Positions 4,731 to 7,653 of a stretch of 7,653 nucleotides of DNA are shown one piece after another. This DNA is from a bacterium (GTDB lineage: Bacteria > Patescibacteriota > Minisyncoccia > Phycocordibacterales > UBA2163). The position numbers and the translations under genes are program-made. The stretch is from the NCBI GenBank assembly GCA_018648925.1, contig JABGQE010000023.1, positions 1-7,653 on the forward strand, given 5' to 3'. The notes beneath the pieces are model-generated. The model was not told the DNA's origin and searched no databases. It worked only from the letters and a program-made list of their open reading frames with translations. Each line of letters starts with the position of its first letter. The first letter of the stretch is position 1.

Positions 4731-5960
4731 ATGTTTTGGGGAGCAAAAAAAATTAGAGTAAATATAGACGAGGGAAAAATTGAGAATTTTCTTAATAGAA
4801 GTGTTGAGAATATTTACCCTAGTCGTGAATTTCTAGAAGCAGAGCTTAAGAAAGGTAAGCAACTTAGTATTTACCTCGGTATTGACCCCACTGGCCCAAC
4901 GCTTCACCTCGGGCACGCTATTGTCTTAAAAAAGATGCAAGAGTTCCAAGAGATGGGACACAAAGTGATTTTACTCATAGGGGATTTTACAGGGATGATA
5001 GGTGATCCGACTGACAAAACATCTTTACGACAAAAACTTACCAAAAAGCGGGTTTTAGACAATGCAAAGTTATACAAGCAACAGGCTTCTTTGTTTTTAA
5101 AATTTAGTGGTAATAATAGTGCGGAAATAAAATACAATTCAGAGTGGCTTTCAAAGATGAATTTTGAAGATGTACTAGAGCTTGCATCACATATGACGGT
5201 AGAGCAGATGTTAAAGCGTGACATGTTTGAGGAGCGTCAGAAACAAGAGAAGCCGATTTATATACATGAGTTTATGTATCCTCTTATGCAAGGGTATGAC
5301 TCTGTAGCTATGGATGTAGACGGGGAGATAGGCGGGAATGACCAGACATTTAATATGCTTACAGGAAGGACTCTTATGAAGCAGATGCTACAGAAAGAAA
5401 AGTTTGTACTTACAGCAAAGCTTCTTGAAGATACAACAGGAATAAAAATGGGTAAGACTCAAGGCAATATGATTACGTTTGCAGACAGTGAAAACGATAT
5501 GTTTGGTAAGGTAATGAGTTGGACTGACGGTATGATTCTCGCTGGGTTTGAGCTTGCTACAAGTGTTTCGATAGGCGAAATTGAGAATATAAAAACAGAG
5601 CTTGAGGGTGGAGCGAATCCGAAAGATATAAAGATGCGACTCGCAAGAGAGATTGTGACTATCTACCATGGAGAGCAAAAGGCAAAGAGTGCCGAGAATG
5701 ATTTTAATAATACATTTAGAGACGGGGGTGTGTCAGCAGATGCAGATGAGGTAAGTGTAAGTGCAGGAACGATGCTTTTTGAGGCAGTACTTCAAGTGGA
5801 AGGTTTAGTAAAATCTAAGTCAGACCTAAGAAGGCTTATAGACGCTGGAGCTGTGGCAGTGGTTGACGGAAATGTGATAAACGATATTAATTTTGGAATA
5901 AATAAAGACGTAACTCTCAAAATAGGGAAGCGAAGATTCCTAAAAATAAAAGTTAAATAA
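4731..5960 (+). CDS. tyrS: Tyrosyl-tRNA synthetase (TyrRS, type 2)
   Basis: Encodes 409 residues, the usual length for the bacterial type 2 (TyrZ-like) enzyme, which charges tRNA-Tyr in the cytoplasm using ATP. The Rossmann catalytic domain begins near residue 46. HLGH (59-62, in IDPTGPTLHLGH) is the class I HIGH motif. Y183, Q187 and D190 in YPLMQGYD match the tyrosine-binding helix, and GGNDQ (201-205) matches the conserved GG.DQ segment. The second signature reads KMGKT (239-243) instead of KMSKS; the lysines that contact ATP are kept, and E. coli TyrRS has the comparable KFGKT. Residues about 355-409 form an S4-type RNA-binding domain (SDLRRLIDAGAVAVVDG ... RRFLKIKVK). The start is leaderless-looking. 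An alternative later start would cut into the N-terminal helix, so the first ATG is kept. The stop codon lies within the stem of the terminator. Confidence 0.97.
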   Translation: MFWGAKKIRVNIDEGKIENFLNRSVENIYPSREFLEAELKKGKQLSIYLGIDPTGPTLHLGHAIVLKKMQEFQEMGHKVILLIGDFTGMIGDPTDKTSLRQKLTKKRVLDNAKLYKQQASLFLKFSGNNSAEIKYNSEWLSKMNFEDVLELASHMTVEQMLKRDMFEERQKQEKPIYIHEFMYPLMQGYDSVAMDVDGEIGGNDQTFNMLTGRTLMKQMLQKEKFVLTAKLLEDTTGIKMGKTQGNMITFADSENDMFGKVMSWTDGMILAGFELATSVSIGEIENIKTELEGGANPKDIKMRLAREIVTIYHGEQKAKSAENDFNNTFRDGGVSADADEVSVSAGTMLFEAVLQVEGLVKSKSDLRRLIDAGAVAVVDGNVINDINFGINKDVTLKIGKRRFLKIKVK

Positions 5961-5996
5961 AAAACACCCGCGCTCCGCGCGGGTGTTTTTTATTTA
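5954..5996. terminator. Bidirectional terminator shared by tyrS and the acidic peptide gene
   Basis: Positions 5955-5973 and 5977-5995 are perfect 19-base inverted repeats around the loop TCC; T5954-A5996 extends the stem. The core is ACACCCGCGC / GCGCGGGTGT with A-runs on the left and T-runs on the right, so both strands show a GC-rich stem followed by U's. It ends tyrS on the plus strand and the acidic peptide gene on the minus strand. The stop codons of both genes (5958-5960 and 5994-5996) lie inside the stem arms. Confidence 0.92.
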
Positions 5997-6104
5997 GTCT
6001 TCGTCTTCTGTTTCTTCTTCGTCCTCATCGGTTGGTGACATTTCGTCACTCATACCTAGGACTTCGTCTAATTCACCATCGTGAACCATTGTTTCGTCTT
6101 CCAT
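5994..6104 (-). CDS. Acidic 36-residue peptide
   Basis: Encodes 36 residues beginning MEDETMVHDGELDEVLGMSD and ending in a run of Asp, Glu and Thr. Nineteen of 36 residues are Asp or Glu. The middle (GELDEVLGM) could form a short helix; the tail should be disordered. The ATG at 6104 has no ribosome site; TATAAT (6120-6115) lies 10 nt upstream, consistent with a near-leaderless message like others here. It points the same way as ruvC, 128 nt downstream of it, with no strong terminator between, so it may also be read from ruvC transcripts. It ends in the shared bidirectional terminator, which supports transcription of this strand. It could be a DNA-mimic or chaperone-like acidic tail protein, but that is a guess. 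The repetitive GAA/GAC composition means a chance reading frame is possible. Confidence 0.5.
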   Translation of the reverse strand: MEDETMVHDGELDEVLGMSDEMSPTDEDEEETEDED

Positions 6105-6140
6105 ATGATTGGTTATTATAATTATATTTTTAAACGACCC

Positions 6141-6168
6141 AGCCTAGCTGAAATACGGTATTTAGGCT
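6141..6168. other. Bulged inverted repeat upstream of the acidic peptide gene
   Basis: AAATAC (6151-6156) and GTATTT (6158-6163) are exact inverted repeats about a central G. Outside them AGCCT (6141-6145) pairs with AGGCT (6164-6168), leaving a 5-nt bulge (6146-6150). As DNA this is an operator-like site; as RNA the 1-nt central loop must open, giving a bulged hairpin. On the minus strand TATAGT (6178-6173) just upstream could start a leader that contains it. The rest of the gap at 6105-6232 is AT-rich and shows no other structure. Confidence 0.35.
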
Positions 6169-6232
6169 TAGCACTATATTTTTATCAAATCTAAAATTTT
6201 TTGCAAGTATTAAAAAATGCTTTTGTGGATAT

Positions 6233-6715
6233 CTAAAACCTCTCTGATGCAGAGCATGTAAGACCTACTGCTATGGCATCATACTCGTCATCATATTTTA
6301 TTTCCTTTTCTATTTTTATAAGGTTTTTTACCATCGCTACGACTTGCTGCTTGTCGCCATGTCCGTCGCCAGCTACTGCGACCTTAATCTGGAGTGGTGT
6401 GTACTCAAACACTTTAAGTTTGTTTTTAAGCGCTATGTAGATAAGCGCCCCACGTACTTCAGACACGTTAGTCGCTGTCTTTTGGTTTGTATTAAAGAAA
6501 AGTTTCTCAATAGCAAAACCTTCTGGCTTATATTTTTCTATAACTCTCTCTACTTCTTGCCCGACAAGCTCTAGGCGCTCAATAAATGAAAGTTCTTTGG
6601 AAGTTTTAAAACAATCAGAGTAAATAAGCTCCTCTCCGCCTGAGCCGTTTGAGGTTTTTTCTAAAATCGCAATCCCAACTCGCTCATACCCTGGGTCTAT
6701 GGATAATATGGTCAT
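6233..6715 (-). CDS. ruvC: Crossover junction endodeoxyribonuclease RuvC
   Basis: Encodes 160 residues from the ATG at 6715. RuvC is the Holliday-junction resolvase that acts with RuvAB in homologous recombination, cutting the junction symmetrically with Mg2+. The RNase H-like fold is recognisable, and the acidic residues are present: D7 (SIDPGYERVG), E70 (FAIEKLFF), and D143 and D146 in DDEYDAIAVGLT. The family-typical FFNTNQKTATNVSEVRG and YTPLQIKVAVAGDGHGDKQQV segments are present too. A longer frame starts at 6760, adding MSRGYNTQPRLYYIH, but family members begin just before the IDPG strand, and the promoter's -10 (6727-6722) lies inside that extension, so 6715 is preferred. The mRNA is predicted leaderless. 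Neither ruvA nor ruvB is adjacent. Length is slightly below the E. coli protein. Confidence 0.95.
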   Translation of the reverse strand: MTILSIDPGYERVGIAILEKTSNGSGGEELIYSDCFKTSKELSFIERLELVGQEVERVIEKYKPEGFAIEKLFFNTNQKTATNVSEVRGALIYIALKNKLKVFEYTPLQIKVAVAGDGHGDKQQVVAMVKNLIKIEKEIKYDDEYDAIAVGLTCSASERF

Positions 6716-6721
6716 ATGTAT

Positions 6722-6749
6722 ATAGTACAGCCGAGGTTGTGTATTGTAA
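6722..6749 (-). promoter_or_regulatory. Promoter of ruvC
   Basis: On the minus strand TTACAA (6749-6744) and TACTAT (6727-6722) are spaced 16 bp. The -10 is 6 nt from the ATG at 6715, so transcription should begin at about the start codon. Its -35 is only 4 bp from the -35 of the divergent promoter at 6754. Confidence 0.6.
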
Positions 6750-6753
6750 CCCC

Positions 6754-6782
6754 TTGACAAATAATGCTAAGTATGCTAGTAT
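6754..6782 (+). promoter_or_regulatory. Strong promoter of the secreted helical protein gene
   Basis: TTGACA (6754-6759) and TAGTAT (6777-6782) are 17 bp apart, with an extended -10 TG at 6774-6775. The start is predicted near 6789, giving a leader of about 70 nt to the ATG at 6860. It is one of two perfect TTGACA promoters in the window. Confidence 0.8.
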
Positions 6783-6787
6783 ATATG

Positions 6788-6804
6788 TAATACATTGAGT
6801 ATTA
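6788..6804 (+). promoter_or_regulatory. Inverted repeat at the predicted 5' end of the mRNA
   Basis: TAATAC (6788-6793) and GTATTA (6799-6804) are exact 6-bp inverted repeats around ATTGA. The position coincides with the predicted transcription start, so it could be a 5' stem-loop that slows decay or a DNA operator at +1. The stem is AU-rich and weak. Confidence 0.3.
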
Positions 6805-6859
6805 TTTTGTACATTAATATTATCTTTTTAGTTTTTGATCTCATGAAAGGGGACCAAAA

Positions 6860-7261
6860 ATGAAAATCAAATCTGTTTTTATCACACTGTTGTTTGTCGG
6901 GGTTACATTTTTTTGTACTTGCACATTTGCTCAGAAGGAAGAAGCAACAGAAGGTACTGGTATAGCTATGATTGATAACGCAATGTTGAAGCTAGAGCTG
7001 CTTAGTATTCAATCCAAAGTAGACGATCTTGCAAAGATTTCGTTATCTAATACAGAGACTCTTGCTGTTGTTGAAATACAAAAAGCAAAGTTTCAGTCTT
7101 TTGTTGATACTTCTGATGATGCTAAAGCTGTAGAAAAAGTAAGTGAGGCTTTAATAAAAGTAAACGCCATTGTTGCAAAAATTGAGGGGGTACAGGTTGA
7201 GATCCAAACAGAGATGGACAAGCTTCTAAAAGAAGCTGAGGATTTGGTAGTAAATAGATAA
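6860..7261 (+). CDS. Secreted helical protein, unknown function
   Basis: Encodes 133 residues. The start is supported by AAAGGGG (6846-6852), 7 nt upstream. Residues 1-24 are a classic Sec signal peptide: basic MKIK, a hydrophobic core to about residue 18, and a TFA cleavage site before Q25. The two Cys at 19 and 21 do not fit a lipobox, so cleavage by signal peptidase I is expected. The mature chain, about 109 residues, is almost wholly alpha-helical by composition, with heptad-like spacing of Leu, Ile and Val (MLKLELLSIQSKVDDLAKI; VEKVSEALIKVNAIVAKIEG; IQTEMDKLLKEAEDL), suggesting a helical bundle or coiled coil. It has no Cys after cleavage, no Trp and no catalytic motif. The consensus promoter and good ribosome site suggest high expression, so an abundant surface or extracytoplasmic protein is plausible. 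I do not recognise a named family. Confidence 0.85.
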   Translation: MKIKSVFITLLFVGVTFFCTCTFAQKEEATEGTGIAMIDNAMLKLELLSIQSKVDDLAKISLSNTETLAVVEIQKAKFQSFVDTSDDAKAVEKVSEALIKVNAIVAKIEGVQVEIQTEMDKLLKEAEDLVVNR

Positions 7262-7277
7262 GGTAAATTAAGGTTTC

Positions 7278-7303
7278 GGAAGGACGTAAGATTGCGTCCT
7301 TCC
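7278..7303 (+). other. 3' untranslated hairpin upstream of the terminator
   Basis: GGAAGGACG (7278-7286) pairs perfectly with CGTCCTTCC (7295-7303) around an 8-nt loop. It starts 17 nt after the stop codon and no T-run follows (ACAGAGTTTAAAG), so it is unlikely to terminate by itself. It could block 3' exonucleases on the message of the secreted protein. Confidence 0.5.
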
Positions 7304-7312
7304 ACAGAGTTT

Positions 7313-7339
7313 AAAGTTCACATTTATGTGGGCTTTTTT
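7313..7339 (+). terminator. Intrinsic terminator after the secreted protein gene
   Basis: AAAGTTCACA (7313-7322) pairs with TGTGGGCTTT (7327-7336), ten pairs including two G-T, around the loop TTTA. The T-run is 7334-7339. It is the second hairpin in the 3' region and the one with the U-tract. Confidence 0.8.
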
Positions 7340-7347
7340 GTTTGCTA

Positions 7348-7375
7348 TTGCAAAAAATAATAAATAATATATACT
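7348..7375 (+). promoter_or_regulatory. Promoter of the toxin-antitoxin unit
   Basis: TTGCAA (7348-7353) and TATACT (7370-7375) are spaced 16 bp, and the -10 lies 8 nt before the ATG at 7384. No ribosome site is present, so the antitoxin message is predicted to be leaderless. In type II systems the antitoxin normally represses its own promoter, but no clear inverted repeat is seen here. Confidence 0.6.
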
Positions 7376-7383
7376 TTTTATAT

Positions 7384-7641
7384 ATGCAAACACAGACAAA
7401 CATTTTAATAAAAATAGATAAAAATCTTAAAGAGAAGACACGTAAGAAAGCTCAAAACATGGGGCTTAATCTTAGTAATGTTACAAAAATGCTTTATACA
7501 CACTTTCTAGATAGTCCTGATGTAAAGATAGATTTTGGAGAAATAAAATTTGATGAGATGTTTAAAAAAGAAAGTACAAGAAAACAATTGGTGAGTTTAG
7601 GTAATGCTATAGAAAAACATGTCCCAAATAATTATCACTAA
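7384..7641 (+). CDS. RelB/DinJ-like ribbon-helix-helix antitoxin
   Basis: Encodes 85 residues. The N-terminus has the ribbon-helix-helix pattern of RelB/DinJ antitoxins: a DNA-contacting strand (TNILIKIDKN, 5-14), helix A (LKEKTRKKAQNM), the turn GLNLSN (27-32) and helix B (VTKMLYTHFLD). The tail from about residue 45 is charged and would wrap and neutralise the toxin; the fold dimerises to bind its own operator. A longer frame starting at 7342 would add 14 residues (MLLQKIINNIYFLY), but it includes the promoter's -10 and comes before the expected strand, so 7384 is chosen. The 3' end is overlapped by a second reading frame starting at 7619 with a toxin-like beginning, a typical arrangement for these pairs. 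The exact antitoxin subfamily cannot be told. Confidence 0.8.
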   Translation: MQTQTNILIKIDKNLKEKTRKKAQNMGLNLSNVTKMLYTHFLDSPDVKIDFGEIKFDEMFKKESTRKQLVSLGNAIEKHVPNNYH

Positions 7642-7653
7642 AAGTTTCCAAAA
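7619..7653 (+). CDS. Start of a putative RelE-type toxin, cut by the window edge
   Basis: An ATG at 7619 opens a frame reading MSQIIITKSFQ and runs off the right edge. It overlaps the last 23 nt of the antitoxin gene in the +1 frame. A short hydrophobic strand followed by Lys-Ser-Phe is how many RelE/YafQ-family mRNA interferases begin (strand 1, then a basic helix), and the overlap is usual for coupled toxin translation. Only 11 codons are visible, so catalytic residues cannot be checked. No clear ribosome site precedes it, which would fit translational coupling to the antitoxin. Confidence 0.55.
   Translation, partial: MSQIIITKSFQ

Noticed and set aside
4731..4740. T-box or other riboswitch upstream of tyrS
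   Set aside because: Only about 29 nt separate the upstream terminator T-run from the ATG, with no room for a T-box leader and no matching motif.
4904..5678. Two minus-strand frames of 106 and 96 codons inside tyrS
   Set aside because: They are shadows of the conserved TyrRS frame with no initiation signals.
6105..6194. 29-codon plus-strand frame starting MIGYYNYIFKRP
   Set aside because: No ribosome site or promoter in the right place, and its beginning overlaps the promoter region of the minus-strand acidic peptide; too short to support alone.
6105..6232. tRNA or small RNA gene in the gap between the acidic peptide and ruvC
   Set aside because: The inverted repeats do not make a cloverleaf and no TTC-loop or acceptor-stem pattern is present.
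6344..6574. 76-codon plus-strand frame inside ruvC
   Set aside because: It is antisense to an intact RuvC frame and lacks a ribosome site.
7093..7305. 70-codon minus-strand frame over the end of the secreted protein gene
   Set aside because: It is a shadow of a frame with a clear signal peptide, and its start falls at the 3' hairpin.

Overview
This window looks like a stretch of chromosome from a Candidate Phyla Radiation bacterium (Candidatus Patescibacteria, most likely the Parcubacteria/Paceibacteria side). That is an inference. It rests on the wording of the RuvC protein (SIDPGYER, FEYTPLQIKVAV, DDEYDAIAVGLTC), the class A penicillin-binding protein with an extra C-terminal domain, the very short stand-alone DciA/DUF721-like protein, the many very small genes and the low GC content. 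No RNA gene, CRISPR array or insertion sequence was seen.

Layout. Positions 1-740: a tiny one-helix membrane protein behind a palindromic operator-like site, then a two-gene unit (a small zinc-binding protein and a lysine-rich 32-residue peptide) closed by a perfect 18-bp terminator stem. Positions 757-1316: a strong consensus promoter, a leader hairpin, and a two-helix membrane protein with a cytoplasmic double zinc-ribbon tail. Positions 1333-4111: a DciA-like gene converging tail to tail with a large PBP1A gene, with overlapping stop ends; the terminator of the former lies inside the coding sequence of the latter. Positions 4196-4705: two tandem, recognisably paralogous two-helix membrane proteins of unknown function, the second with its intrinsic terminator built into its last codons. 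Positions 4731-6104: tyrS and a convergent 36-residue acidic peptide sharing one bidirectional terminator. Positions 6233-7339: ruvC and a secreted helical protein transcribed from back-to-back promoters. Positions 7384-7653: a ribbon-helix-helix antitoxin overlapped by the first codons of what looks like a RelE-type toxin that runs off the window.

Two kinds of gene start alternate. tyrS, ruvC, the DciA-like gene, the antitoxin and the first small gene have no Shine-Dalgarno sequence and carry a -10-like hexamer about 6-11 nt before the ATG, which suggests leaderless or near-leaderless mRNAs. The membrane, secreted and zinc-binding small proteins have clear Shine-Dalgarno sequences (AAGGAGG, GGGAGG, AAAGGGG), and these decide several starts downstream of the longest possible reading frame.

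How the genes work together: there is no single obvious pathway. PBP1A (cell wall), TyrRS (translation), RuvC and the DciA-like protein (DNA recombination and replication) are housekeeping. The small membrane, zinc and charged peptides are lineage-specific unknowns. I did not find a complete, clearly new multi-gene system. The best candidates for undescribed biology are the tandem membrane paralogues with conserved Glu/Asn in a membrane helix, the zinc-protein plus Lys-rich peptide unit, and the stop codon placed beyond a terminator U-tract.
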